DNA of 64,000 nt, taken from assembly GCA_018380885.1 (NCBI GenBank), contig JAGZSY010000030.1, positions 1-64,000 on the forward strand, written 5' to 3'. The stretch's first letter is position 1, and each line of letters opens with the position of its first letter. This DNA is from Enterocloster asparagiformis (lineage in GTDB: Bacteria; Bacillota; Clostridia; Lachnospirales; Lachnospiraceae). The notes under the pieces were generated by a model that was given only the letters and a program-made list of their open reading frames with translations, was not told the origin of the DNA and made no database searches. This document shows positions 35,021 through 44,057 of the stretch, piece by piece. The translations under genes were made by a program, and so were the position numbers.

Positions 35021-37240
35021 ATGGCTGTCGCGGACCCTTTGTCCAGCGGCAGCTTTTTAAAGGTGGAGACAAGAGACGTGGAAGAGTGGGAACAACAATT
35101 TACGGATGCCTTGGAGATCGGATATTCCTATGAGCTGGCGAAACGGATGGAGCAATTCAAGACCAACCCTGCGCTGGGATACCGTACGGCGGGATCAAAG
35201 GCCGAGTTTGAGACGGGAGAGATGCTTTGCCGGGAGATGGAGGCCATCGGCCTGGCCGACGTGCGCAAGGACCGGGTGACGGTGGATGCCTGGGAGTTCG
35301 AGAAGGCCGAGATGCGCTTTACGGACGCCGCGGGGACGGAGCACTGCTTTCAGCTGGGGGCATACCAGACTAACTTTGACACACAGGGGCCCAGGGAATT
35401 TCAGCTGGTGTACCTGGGCAAGGGCACGGCCGACTGCTACCAGCGCGTGGACGTGAAGGGAAAGCTGGTGCTGGTGGACATCAACCAGCGGGACGAGTGG
35501 TGGATCAATTTTCCTGTCTACCAGGCTTGGCTGCGCGGCGCCGCGGCTCTGGTGGCGGTTCAGGAACAGGGCTATGGGGAAATACACAACACGGCCTTAA
35601 ACGCCCAGGACATCGCGGGACCGGCGGACGCTCCGGCGTTTTCCATCTCCCAGGCCGATGCCTGGGTGCTCAAGAAGGCCATGATGGAGGCGGGCAGCTG
35701 CCCGGATGAGAGCGAGATGGAGCCCGGCAACATGGGCGGGATCGCGGTGCGCTTTGAGGCCAGGACCACGGTGGTCCCGGACCGGGAGACCTACAACATC
35801 ACCGGAACCATACCGGGGCGGAACACGGACAGGATGATCCTGCTCTCCGCCCACTACGATTCCTACTTCAGCGGCTTTCAGGACGACAACGCCGCGGTGG
35901 CCATGATGCTCGGCATCGCCAGGGCGTTTCTGAAATGCGGCTACAAGCCCAAATATAACCTGGTATTCTGCGCAATGGCAGCGGAGGAGTGGGGGGTGGC
36001 CAACTCCAAGTACGACTGGTCCACAGGCGCCTACGAGCAGGTGTTCACCGCCCGCCCGGAGTGGCGGGGCAGGACCGTGGCGGACTTGAATTTTGAGCTG
36101 CCGGCTCACGCCCACGGGCGTAGGGATGCGGTGCGCTGCACCTACGAGTACGAGGACTTTCTGAGCCGGTTCCTGGAGGGCATCGAGGTGGACCGGGCGG
36201 CTTATCCCGAGGGGGTGGAGGTGCTCTGCCCCATCCAGACCTGGTCCGACGACTTTTCCATGGCGGTTGCCGGTATCCCCTCAATGGTCAACGAGTTCTC
36301 CGGCGGGGAGTTTATGGAGACCCACTACCACTCCCAGTTCGACAACGACAACGTGTACCAGGAGCCGGTTTACCGCTTCCACCACATGCTCTACGGCCGT
36401 CTGGTGATGGCCTTTGACCGGCTGGTTCTGCCGCCTATGAATTTCGAGCGCCTGATCCTGGCGGTGGCGGACAGCGACGATGTGGGGGTCAGGCGCAGGG
36501 CGGAGGCGGATTTCTGGGGAATGAAGCACGCCCTCAAGGGCGCCAGGGAGGTTTCCCGGGCGCTGTACCGCAGGATCAGGCAGATCAACCAGGAGTACGG
36601 GGCGCTGCTGGCGGCCGGGGATGTGGAGGAGGCGGACCGGATGTTCGCCCGCTATGGGGCGCTGCAGGAGCGGCTGCTGTACATATTCCGCAAGGAGCAG
36701 GACTACTTTGTGCGGCTGAACTGGCACGACGAGGTGCTCTTTCCCCAGGAGGCGGTGCAGGACAATCTGCGCGCCCTCTACAAGGCCCTGCGCCACGTCG
36801 AGGAGGGGAACGCCAGGGCGGCCCTGGAGGACATATACGGCATCGACAACAACCGCTACGCGTTTCTGTTCGACGAGCAGACCTTCGGCTATTTCACCCA
36901 GTACGTGCTGAACCAGCCGGACAGCCGGCTGAAATGGGGCGCCGGCCGCATCGTGCACCACGAAAACCTGTTCCACCTGGTGCAGAGCCTGAAGAGGAAG
37001 CTGGCGGCGGAGCGGGAGAGCGGTGCAGCCGCGGCGGAGACGGCCGCTGCCGCCCTTTCGCACCGGGTGCCGGCGTTCCGGAAGCCGGAGGCCGCGCCGG
37101 CTGTGGACCTGACGCCGGAATACCAGGAGCTGAAGCGGGTGACGGACAACCAGATCGCCTGCTACCGGGACGACATCCGCTATATGACGGAATCGATTAA
37201 AAAACTGACCGCATGGATGCAGGAATGCCTGACCATGTGA
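35021..37240 (+). CDS. M28-family zinc aminopeptidase with PA-like domain
   Basis: A 739-residue metallopeptidase without a signal peptide. A PA-like insert lies at about residues 105-235 (VDVKGKLVLVDINQRDEWW). The M28 core follows with zinc ligands and catalytic residues in LLSAHYDSYF (His), FQDDNAAVAMM (Asp), AMAAEEWGVANS (Glu-Glu) and METHYHSQFDND (His). The last 250 residues are helical and charged and have no motif I recognise. Members release N-terminal amino acids from peptides. The ribosome site before ATG 35021 is weak (GGGAA), and a GTG at 35078 is possible. It is 21 bases after the wall-binding gene and 19 before a GNAT gene. Confidence 0.86.
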   Translation: MAVADPLSSGSFLKVETRDVEEWEQQFTDALEIGYSYELAKRMEQFKTNPALGYRTAGSKAEFETGEMLCREMEAIGLADVRKDRVTVDAWEFEKAEMRFTDAAGTEHCFQLGAYQTNFDTQGPREFQLVYLGKGTADCYQRVDVKGKLVLVDINQRDEWWINFPVYQAWLRGAAALVAVQEQGYGEIHNTALNAQDIAGPADAPAFSISQADAWVLKKAMMEAGSCPDESEMEPGNMGGIAVRFEARTTVVPDRETYNITGTIPGRNTDRMILLSAHYDSYFSGFQDDNAAVAMMLGIARAFLKCGYKPKYNLVFCAMAAEEWGVANSKYDWSTGAYEQVFTARPEWRGRTVADLNFELPAHAHGRRDAVRCTYEYEDFLSRFLEGIEVDRAAYPEGVEVLCPIQTWSDDFSMAVAGIPSMVNEFSGGEFMETHYHSQFDNDNVYQEPVYRFHHMLYGRLVMAFDRLVLPPMNFERLILAVADSDDVGVRRRAEADFWGMKHALKGAREVSRALYRRIRQINQEYGALLAAGDVEEADRMFARYGALQERLLYIFRKEQDYFVRLNWHDEVLFPQEAVQDNLRALYKALRHVEEGNARAALEDIYGIDNNRYAFLFDEQTFGYFTQYVLNQPDSRLKWGAGRIVHHENLFHLVQSLKRKLAAERESGAAAAETAAAALSHRVPAFRKPEAAPAVDLTPEYQELKRVTDNQIACYRDDIRYMTESIKKLTAWMQECLTM

Positions 37241-37259
37241 CGGGAGGAAATACAAAACG

Positions 37260-37895
37260 ATGGAAAGCCGAACTTTATACCGCGTGCAAAAAGAGGACCT
37301 GCCGAAAATGGAGGAGCTTCTGACCCAGTGCTTTGCCCGGGACCCGCTGTATTGCCAGTTGATCCCGGACGAGGAGACCAGGAAGCGTTTGCTGCCGGAA
37401 CTGTTCAAATGCGACCTGTCGGAGTTTTTCGAGTTTTGCGAAATATACTCCGACAGCCCGGAGTTAAACTCCATTATCGTGGTGTCCGACGAGTCGGAGC
37501 CCTACGATCCGTTCCGCTACTACCTGACCGAGGCGCTGGCGGCCCTGAGGACGGACGAGTACTTGATCCGGGAGGACCCCAGCCTCAGGACCTTCTGGAA
37601 TTTTCTGCGGGGCAAGGACTATTTGAACTCCCGCTGGACGGCCCAGCTGCACCAGGAGGAGCGCCTGCACATCATCTATCTGGCGGTGCGGCCCAGCATG
37701 CAGCACCACGGCCTGTCCGCCCTGATGCTCAACGAGGTGATCGCCTACGCGGAGAGCCGGCGCCTGATGATCTCCCTGGAGACCCATAACCCGAAAAACG
37801 TTCCCCTGTACGAGCATTTCGGTTTTAAGCTGTTCGGCGTGGTGGAAAAACATTTCGACCTCAAGCAGTATTGCCTGGTGCGCGAGGTACAGTAG
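37260..37895 (+). CDS. GNAT-family N-acetyltransferase
   Basis: A 211-residue acetyltransferase. The acetyl-CoA-binding core is visible as LHIIYLAVRPSMQHHGLSAL followed by LMLNEVIAYAESR and, near the C-terminus, THNPKNVPLYEHFGFKLF, the usual strand-helix end of GNAT proteins. The acceptor is unknown. Its start is preceded by GGGAGGAAA, and it is the last gene before a strong terminator, co-directional with the M28 peptidase, so both probably lie on one transcript. Confidence 0.87.
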   Translation: MESRTLYRVQKEDLPKMEELLTQCFARDPLYCQLIPDEETRKRLLPELFKCDLSEFFEFCEIYSDSPELNSIIVVSDESEPYDPFRYYLTEALAALRTDEYLIREDPSLRTFWNFLRGKDYLNSRWTAQLHQEERLHIIYLAVRPSMQHHGLSALMLNEVIAYAESRRLMISLETHNPKNVPLYEHFGFKLFGVVEKHFDLKQYCLVREVQ

Positions 37896-37923
37896 GGACA
37901 ACATTTCCGTAGACTCCATTCCG

Positions 37924-37960
37924 TTCACAGCCCCGCGTTTTCCCGCGGGGCTGTGAATTT
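37924..37960 (+). terminator. Terminator after the GNAT gene
   Basis: A perfect 14-base-pair hairpin: TTCACAGCCCCGCG (37924-37937) with CGCGGGGCTGTGAA (37944-37957), followed by TTT. It closes the operon before the leucine/valine genes. Confidence 0.85.
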
Positions 37961-38032
37961 CAACATAACCTCTGTTTATAATAATAATTCCAAACTTGTA
38001 TATTCCATAATCGGAAAATTCCCCTGCAACTG

Positions 38033-38061
38033 TTGAAATCCCCCATTAAATGAGATATGAT
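38033..38061 (+). promoter_or_regulatory. leuB-ilvD-ilvB promoter
   Basis: TTGAAA (38033-38038), exactly 17 bases, TATGAT (38056-38061). The leader is about 55 bases. I see no T-box signature and no leader peptide rich in branched-chain codons, so control is probably at initiation. Confidence 0.72.
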
Positions 38062-38122
38062 GGAAAGAAATCATATTTGTTTGTTTAGACATAACTAAAA
38101 TGAATAACAGAATGGGAGAGAT

Positions 38123-39214
38123 ATGAAGATGAATTATAATGTGACAGCCATACCCGGAGATGGGATCGGCCCGGAGATCGTGCGGGAGGCCAGAAAAGTG
38201 CTGGATCAGGTGGGCAAAGTCTACGGCCATACCTTCCATTACACCGAGGTGCTCATGGGCGGCTGCTCCATCGACGCACACGGCGTTCCGCTGACCGACG
38301 AGGCCCTGGAGACGGCGCGAAACAGCGACGCGGTGCTTTTGGGAGCCGTGGGCGGTAACGTGGGCAACTCCAAATGGTACGACGTGGCTCCAAACCTGCG
38401 GCCCGAGGCCGGGCTTCTGGCCATGCGCAAGGGACTGGGGCTGTTCGCCAACATTCGTCCGGCCTACCTCTACGGAGAGCTGGCTTCCGCCTGCCCGTTA
38501 AAGGATGAGATTATCGGCGGGGGCTTCGACATGGTGATCATGCGGGAGCTCACCGGCGGCATCTACTTCGGGGACCGCTGGACCAAGGAGGTGGACGGCG
38601 TGATGCAGGCCACGGATATCCTTACATACAATGAACATGAGATTCGCAGGATCGCCGTCAAGGGCTTCGAGATCGCCATGAAGCGCCGGAAAAAGGTGAT
38701 CAGCGTGGACAAGGCCAACGTGCTGGACTCCTCCCGCCTGTGGAGAAAGGTGGTGGAGGAGGTGGCGAAGGACTACCCGGATGTGGAGCTGAGCCATATG
38801 CTGGTGGACAACTGCGCCATGCAGCTGGTGATGAACCCGGGCCAGTTCGACGTGATCCTGACCGAGAATATGTTCGGCGACATCCTGTCCGACGAGGCCA
38901 GCATGATCACCGGCTCCATCGGGATGCTGTCCTCGGCCAGCTTAAACGAGAGCAAGTTCGGCCTGTACGAGCCCAGCCACGGCTCGGCGCCGGATATCGC
39001 CGGCAAGGATATGGCCAATCCCATCGCCACCATCCTGTCCGCGGCCATGATGCTGCGGTACTCCTTTGATCTGGACCGGGAGGCCGACGCGGTGGAGCAG
39101 GCGGTGCGCCAGGTGCTAAAGGACGGCTACCGCACCGTGGACATCATGTCCGACGGCTGTGAGAAGGTGGGAACCGCCCGCATGGGAGATCTGGTTGCGG
39201 AGCGGATTGGATAA
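38123..39214 (+). CDS. leuB: 3-isopropylmalate dehydrogenase
   Basis: LeuB oxidises and decarboxylates 3-isopropylmalate to 2-ketoisocaproate in leucine synthesis, NAD-linked and cytoplasmic. At 363 residues the family marks are [13 protein letters not shown] at the N-terminus, [10 protein letters not shown] around residue 145, VDNCAMQLV with the following [12 protein letters not shown] (metal and substrate Asp residues), and [14 protein letters not shown], which binds NAD. GIYFG with the surrounding residues fits LeuB rather than tartrate or isocitrate dehydrogenase. First gene of a set with ilvD and ilvB. leuA and leuCD are not in the window. Confidence 0.96.
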   Translation: MKMNYNVTAIPGDGIGPEIVREARKVLDQVGKVYGHTFHYTEVLMGGCSIDAHGVPLTDEALETARNSDAVLLGAVGGNVGNSKWYDVAPNLRPEAGLLAMRKGLGLFANIRPAYLYGELASACPLKDEIIGGGFDMVIMRELTGGIYFGDRWTKEVDGVMQATDILTYNEHEIRRIAVKGFEIAMKRRKKVISVDKANVLDSSRLWRKVVEEVAKDYPDVELSHMLVDNCAMQLVMNPGQFDVILTENMFGDILSDEASMITGSIGMLSSASLNESKFGLYEPSHGSAPDIAGKDMANPIATILSAAMMLRYSFDLDREADAVEQAVRQVLKDGYRTVDIMSDGCEKVGTARMGDLVAERIG

Positions 39215-39229
39215 AGGAGGAGAAAACAG

Positions 39230-40894
39230 ATGAAAAGTGATGCAGTGAGAACCGGTATGCAGCAGGCGCCCCACAGGTCCCTGTTCAACGCCCTTGGCAT
39301 GACGGAAGAAGAGATGAAAAAGCCCATGGTGGGCATTGTGAGTTCCTACAACGAAATCGTACCCGGCCACATGAACCTGGATAAGATCGTGGAGGCGGTG
39401 AAGCTGGGCGTGGCCATGGCGGGCGGCACCCCGGTGGTGTTCCCGGCCATCGCGGTCTGCGACGGCATCGCCATGGGCCACGTGGGCATGAAATATTCCC
39501 TGGTGACCCGGGATCTGATCGCGGACTCCACGGAGTGCATGGCCCTGGCCCATCAGTTCGACGCTCTGGTGATGGTGCCCAACTGCGACAAGAACGTGCC
39601 CGGCCTTCTGATGGCCGCGGCCAGAATCAACGTTCCTACCGTGTTCGTCAGCGGCGGTCCCATGCTGGCCGGACATGTGAAGGGGCATAAAACCAGCCTT
39701 TCCAGCATGTTTGAGGCCGTGGGCTCCTACGCCGCGGGCACCATGACAGAGGAGGACGTGCGGGAGTTTGAGGAGAAGGCGTGTCCCACCTGCGGTTCCT
39801 GCTCCGGCATGTACACGGCCAACAGCATGAACTGTCTGACCGAGGTGCTGGGCCTGGGCCTGAGGGGCAACGGGACCATCCCGGCGGTGTACTCCGAGCG
39901 CATCAAGCTGGCGAAGCACGCCGGCATGCAGGTGATGGAGATGTACCGCAAAAATATCCGTCCCCGCGACATTATGACAAAAGATGCGTTTATCAACGCT
40001 TTGACCATGGATATGGCCCTGGGCTGCTCCACCAACAGCATGCTCCATCTGCCGGCCATCGCCCACGAGGCGGGCGTGGAGCTGAACCCGGATATCGCCA
40101 ACGAGATCAGCGCGAAGACCCCCAACCTGTGCCATCTGGCCCCGGCGGGCTCCACCTACATCGAGGATTTGAACGAGGCGGGAGGAATCTACGCGGTGAT
40201 GAACGAGATCAGCAAGAAGGGCCTTCTGAACCTGGACTGCATGACCGTCACCGGCAAGACCGTGGGCGAGAACATCAAGGGCTGCGTGAACAAGAACCCG
40301 GAGGTCATCCGTCCGGTGGAGAATCCCTACAGCGAGACCGGCGGCATAGCCATCCTGCGGGGCAACCTGGCCCCGGGCAGCGCCGTTGTGAAGCGCTCCG
40401 CCGTTGCGCCTGAGATGTTAAAGCACCAGGGCCCGGCCAGGGTGTTTAACTGCGAGGAGGACGCCATCGCGGCCATCAAGGGCGGCAGGATCGTGGCCGG
40501 CGACGTGGTGGTGATCCGTTACGAGGGCCCCAAGGGCGGCCCCGGCATGCGCGAGATGCTAAACCCCACCTCCGCCATCGCGGGAATGGGGCTGGGGTCC
40601 TCGGTGGCCCTGATCACGGACGGGCGGTTCTCCGGCGCCTCCAGAGGCGCTTCCATCGGCCATGTGTGCCCGGAAGCCCAGGTGGGCGGTCCCATCGCGC
40701 TGGTGGAGGAGGGCGATATCATCTCCATCGATATCGACAACCACAGGCTGGATCTGCTGGTCTCCGACGAGGAGCTGGCGGCCCGCAAGGCCAAGTGGAG
40801 CGCCCCCACGCCTCAGGTTACCACGGGTTATCTGGCGCGCTACGCCTCCCTGGTGACCAGCGCGGACCGCGGCGCGGTGCTGGAAGTGAAGTGA
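39230..40894 (+). CDS. ilvD: Dihydroxy-acid dehydratase
   Basis: IlvD dehydrates 2,3-dihydroxy-isovalerate and -methylvalerate to the keto acids of valine and isoleucine. It is an Fe-S enzyme, and the cluster cysteines are visible in PNCDKNVPG and in [17 protein letters not shown]. The C-terminal substrate segment [19 protein letters not shown] is intact. Its 554 residues are normal. The gene begins 15 bases after leuB with GGAGG and shares its transcript. Confidence 0.97.
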   Translation: MKSDAVRTGMQQAPHRSLFNALGMTEEEMKKPMVGIVSSYNEIVPGHMNLDKIVEAVKLGVAMAGGTPVVFPAIAVCDGIAMGHVGMKYSLVTRDLIADSTECMALAHQFDALVMVPNCDKNVPGLLMAAARINVPTVFVSGGPMLAGHVKGHKTSLSSMFEAVGSYAAGTMTEEDVREFEEKACPTCGSCSGMYTANSMNCLTEVLGLGLRGNGTIPAVYSERIKLAKHAGMQVMEMYRKNIRPRDIMTKDAFINALTMDMALGCSTNSMLHLPAIAHEAGVELNPDIANEISAKTPNLCHLAPAGSTYIEDLNEAGGIYAVMNEISKKGLLNLDCMTVTGKTVGENIKGCVNKNPEVIRPVENPYSETGGIAILRGNLAPGSAVVKRSAVAPEMLKHQGPARVFNCEEDAIAAIKGGRIVAGDVVVIRYEGPKGGPGMREMLNPTSAIAGMGLGSSVALITDGRFSGASRGASIGHVCPEAQVGGPIALVEEGDIISIDIDNHRLDLLVSDEELAARKAKWSAPTPQVTTGYLARYASLVTSADRGAVLEVK

Positions 40895-40944
40895 TTCCGG
40901 ACAACGCGGACGGGGTGATGTAAATCGAAATGTAATGAGATAGA

Positions 40945-40977
40945 AAACGCGCCTGGAGCAGTACTGCAGGCGCGTTT
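40945..40977 (+). promoter_or_regulatory. Intercistronic hairpin ilvD-ilvB
   Basis: AAACGCGCCTG (40945-40955) pairs exactly with CAGGCGCGTTT (40967-40977). No T run follows, so it is not a classical terminator. It may stabilise or process the mRNA between ilvD and ilvB. Confidence 0.5.
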
Positions 40978-40998
40978 CGGAAAAGGAGTGCGGGATAC

Positions 40999-42681
40999 AT
41001 GAGCAAAATGACAGGAGCAGAGATTGTAATACAGTGCCTGAGGGAGCAGGGAGTGGACACGGTGTTCGGCTATCCGGGCGGGGCCATTTTAAATATCTAC
41101 GACGCGCTGTACCAGCATCAGGATGAGATCACCCATATCCTGACGTCCCACGAGCAGGGCGCGTCCCATGCGGCGGACGGATATGCCAGAGCCACGGGAA
41201 AAGTGGGCGTATGCCTGGCCACATCCGGCCCGGGCGCCACGAATCTGGTGACCGGCATCGCCACAGCTTATATGGATTCCGTTCCGGTGGTGGCCATCAC
41301 CTGCAACGTGACCAACAGCCTGCTGGGCAAGGACAGCTTCCAGGAGGTGGATATCACGGGCGTGACCATGCCCATTACCAAATACAACTTTATCGTCAAG
41401 GACGTGAACAAGCTGGCCAAGGTTATCCGCCGTGCCTTCACCATCGCCCAGACCGGCAGGCCCGGCCCGGTGCTGGTGGATATCACCAAGGATGTGACCG
41501 GAGCTGTCTGCGACTACGAGTACCAGGCGCCGGAGGAGATCGTGCGCCAGAGCGACACCATCACCGAGGAGGCCATGGACCGGGCGGTGGAGATGATCCG
41601 CAATTCCCGCAAGCCCTTTATCTTCGTGGGCGGCGGCGCGGTGATCGCCAACGCCTCCGACGAGCTGCGTGCCTTCGCCCACAAGATCCAGGCGCCGGTG
41701 GCGGACAGCCTGATGGGCAAGGGCGCGTTTGACGGCACCGACGAGCTGTACACCGGCATGGTGGGCATGCACGGCACCAAGACCAGCAACTTCGGCATCA
41801 CCGAGGCGGACCTGCTGATCGTGGTGGGCGCGCGGTTCTCCGACCGCGTCACCGGCAACGCCAGCAAATTCGCAAAAAATGCTAAAATTTTACAGTTAGA
41901 TGTGGATCCGGCGGAGATCAACAAGAACATCAAGGTGGACGCCCACATTATCGGGGACGTGAAGGTGATCCTGCGCAAGCTCAACGCGCGCCTTGACCCG
42001 GTGAACCACGACGAGTGGATCGCCCACATCGAGCGCATGAAGGATATGTATCCCCTGCGCTATGACAAGCGGCTTTTGACCGGACCATACATCGTTCAGG
42101 CCATAGACGAGGTGACGGACGAGGACGCCATCATCGTGACCGAGGTGGGCCAGCATCAGATGTGGGCTGCCCAGTATTACAATTACCGCAAGCCCAGAAC
42201 CCTGCTGACCTCCGGCGGCCTGGGCACCATGGGCTACGGCCTGGGAGCCGCCATCGGCGCCAAGATGGGGTGCAAGGACCGCACGGTTATCAATATCGCG
42301 GGCGACGGCTGCTTCCGCATGAACATGAACGAGATCGCCACGGCGGTGCGCTACAACATCCCGGTGGTGGAAGTGATTGTGAACAACCATGTGCTGGGTA
42401 TGGTGCGCCAGTGGCAGACCCTGTTCTACGGCAAGCGCTATTCCCAGACCGTATTAAACGACGCGGTGGATTTTGTGAAGCTGGCCGAGGCCATGGGGGC
42501 GAAGGCCTACCGCGTGACCCAGAAGGATGATTTCATCCCGGTTTTAAAGGAGGCCATTTCCCTGAACATTCCGGTGCTCATCGATTGCCAGGTGAGCTGT
42601 GACGACAAGGTGTTCCCCATGGTGTCGCCCGGCGCGCCCATTGCGGATGCTTTTGATGATACGGACTTGAAAATCAATTAA
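40999..42681 (+). CDS. ilvB: Acetolactate synthase large subunit
   Basis: Catalytic subunit of acetohydroxyacid synthase, the first common step of valine, leucine and isoleucine synthesis; needs thiamine diphosphate. At 560 residues the N-terminal Pyr domain holds the catalytic Glu in THILTSHEQGASHAADGYA, and the PP domain binds TDP-Mg in GDGCFRMNMNEIATA...VNN. GARFSDRVTGN is typical of biosynthetic AHAS rather than catabolic AlsS. No ilvN (small regulatory subunit) lies next to it, so that subunit must be encoded elsewhere. The downstream serC promoter lies over the end of this gene. Confidence 0.95.
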   Translation: MSKMTGAEIVIQCLREQGVDTVFGYPGGAILNIYDALYQHQDEITHILTSHEQGASHAADGYARATGKVGVCLATSGPGATNLVTGIATAYMDSVPVVAITCNVTNSLLGKDSFQEVDITGVTMPITKYNFIVKDVNKLAKVIRRAFTIAQTGRPGPVLVDITKDVTGAVCDYEYQAPEEIVRQSDTITEEAMDRAVEMIRNSRKPFIFVGGGAVIANASDELRAFAHKIQAPVADSLMGKGAFDGTDELYTGMVGMHGTKTSNFGITEADLLIVVGARFSDRVTGNASKFAKNAKILQLDVDPAEINKNIKVDAHIIGDVKVILRKLNARLDPVNHDEWIAHIERMKDMYPLRYDKRLLTGPYIVQAIDEVTDEDAIIVTEVGQHQMWAAQYYNYRKPRTLLTSGGLGTMGYGLGAAIGAKMGCKDRTVINIAGDGCFRMNMNEIATAVRYNIPVVEVIVNNHVLGMVRQWQTLFYGKRYSQTVLNDAVDFVKLAEAMGAKAYRVTQKDDFIPVLKEAISLNIPVLIDCQVSCDDKVFPMVSPGAPIADAFDDTDLKIN

Positions 42682-42695
42682 AAAGAGTGTATGAT
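42667..42695 (+). promoter_or_regulatory. serC promoter, overlapping the end of ilvB
   Basis: TTGAAA (42667-42672), exactly 17 bases, TATGAT (42690-42695). It straddles the ilvB stop codon and would start transcription near 42702, leaving a leader of about 190 bases before serC. Confidence 0.68.
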
Positions 42696-42701
42696 AGTCT
42701 T

Positions 42702-42893
42702 TAATACTTCGGGGACGTTAACACATTATCATGTTAAAGTGTCCGCCCGGCGTTAAAGGCGACGATACAAAAGTGCGTTTGGATGACTTTCCTGTGTGCG
42801 GCCTTTTAAGCCGGCCCGCATATGGGGAAGTCATCTGTATATATATTTATAGTACGCGGATGTATCACACAACATTGAAGGAGGAGCGCGAAA
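42702..42893 (+). promoter_or_regulatory. Long structured leader of serC
   Basis: No gene is seen in these 192 bases. The main element is a 20-position hairpin: 42782-42801 pairs with 42816-42835 (core GATGACTT with AAGTCATC), including several G-T pairs, followed by an AT-rich stretch and then GGAGGAG before serC. There is no T-box signature and no riboswitch I can name. A leader this long in front of a serine-synthesis operon suggests attenuation or translational control, which is inference. Confidence 0.5.
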
Positions 42894-43979
42894 ATGAGCA
42901 GAGTTTACAACTTTTCAGCAGGTCCGGCCGTGCTGCCGGAGGAAGTCCTGGCGGAAGCGGCGGCGGAAATGCTGGACTACAGAGGAACCGGGATGTCCGT
43001 GATGGAGATGAGCCATCGATCTAAGGCTTATCAGACGATCATCGATGAAGCTGAATCAGACCTGCGCGGGCTTTTACATATTCCGGACAATTACAAGGTA
43101 TTGTTCCTGCAGGGCGGCGCGTCCCAGCAGTTCGCCATGGTGCCCATGAATTTAATGAAGAACAGGACGGCGGATTATATCGTGACCGGGCAGTGGGCCA
43201 AGAAGGCGTATTCCGAGGGAAAGCTCTACGGCACGGCCAACGCGGTGGCATCCAGCGCGGACAAAACCTTCAGCTACATTCCCGACTGTTCCGACCTGCC
43301 GATCTCGGAGAATGCGGACTACGTGTATATCTGTGAGAACAACACCATTTACGGCACAAAGTACAAGACCCTTCCCAACACCAAGGGCAAGCTTCTGGTG
43401 GCGGACCAGTCCTCCTGCTTCCTGTCCGAGCCCGTGGACGTGTCCAAATACGGCCTGATCTTTGCCGGAGCCCAGAAGAACGTGGGGCCGGCCGGGACGG
43501 TGATCGTGATCGTGCGCGCGGATCTGGTGACCGAGGATGTGCTGCCCGGCACTCCCACCATGCTGCGCTACAAGACCCATGTGGACGCCGGTTCCCTGTA
43601 CAACACCCCGCCCACCTACGGCATCTATATCTGCGGCAAGGTGTTCAAGTGGCTGAAGGCCAGGGGCGGATTGGAGGCCATGAAGCAGTATAATGAGGAG
43701 AAGGCGAAGATACTCTACGATTTCCTGGATCAGAGCAGGCTCTTTAAGGGCACAGTGGTGAAACAGGACCGTTCCCTGATGAACGTGCCCTTTGTCACCG
43801 GCGATGAGGAGATGGACGCCCTGTTTGTGAAGGAGTCCAAGGCCGCGGGCCTGGAGAACTTAAAGGGCCACCGGACCGTGGGCGGCATGCGGGCCAGCAT
43901 CTACAACGCCATGCCCATGGAGGGCGTGAAAAAGCTGGTTGAATTTATGGACGATTTTGAGACCAGACAGGGCAAATAA
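42894..43979 (+). CDS. serC: Phosphoserine aminotransferase
   Basis: SerC converts 3-phosphohydroxypyruvate and glutamate to phosphoserine, with pyridoxal phosphate as cofactor. At 361 residues the N-terminus YNFSAGPAVLPEEVL is diagnostic, the PLP lysine is in FAGAQKNVGPAG, and GGMRASIYNAMP near the end binds the substrate phosphate. RBS GGAGGAG. serA follows after 78 bases, and serB is absent from the window. It can also serve pyridoxine synthesis in some bacteria, but the context here is serine. Confidence 0.97.
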   Translation: MSRVYNFSAGPAVLPEEVLAEAAAEMLDYRGTGMSVMEMSHRSKAYQTIIDEAESDLRGLLHIPDNYKVLFLQGGASQQFAMVPMNLMKNRTADYIVTGQWAKKAYSEGKLYGTANAVASSADKTFSYIPDCSDLPISENADYVYICENNTIYGTKYKTLPNTKGKLLVADQSSCFLSEPVDVSKYGLIFAGAQKNVGPAGTVIVIVRADLVTEDVLPGTPTMLRYKTHVDAGSLYNTPPTYGIYICGKVFKWLKARGGLEAMKQYNEEKAKILYDFLDQSRLFKGTVVKQDRSLMNVPFVTGDEEMDALFVKESKAAGLENLKGHRTVGGMRASIYNAMPMEGVKKLVEFMDDFETRQGK

Positions 43980-44057
43980 AACTGTTTTTGTAAAAAACTG
44001 GGAGCCATGTCCCGCCGGGCGCGGGGCGGTTCCGGTGTTGATAGAGGAGAGAAGATT

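Noticed and set aside
37962..38122. Attenuator or leader peptide before leuB
   Set aside because: No short frame rich in Leu, Ile or Val codons and no terminator-type hairpin between the promoter and leuB.
42702..42893. T-box or known riboswitch in the serC leader
   Set aside because: No T-box consensus, no antiterminator/terminator pair with a U run and no recognised riboswitch core could be found by eye.
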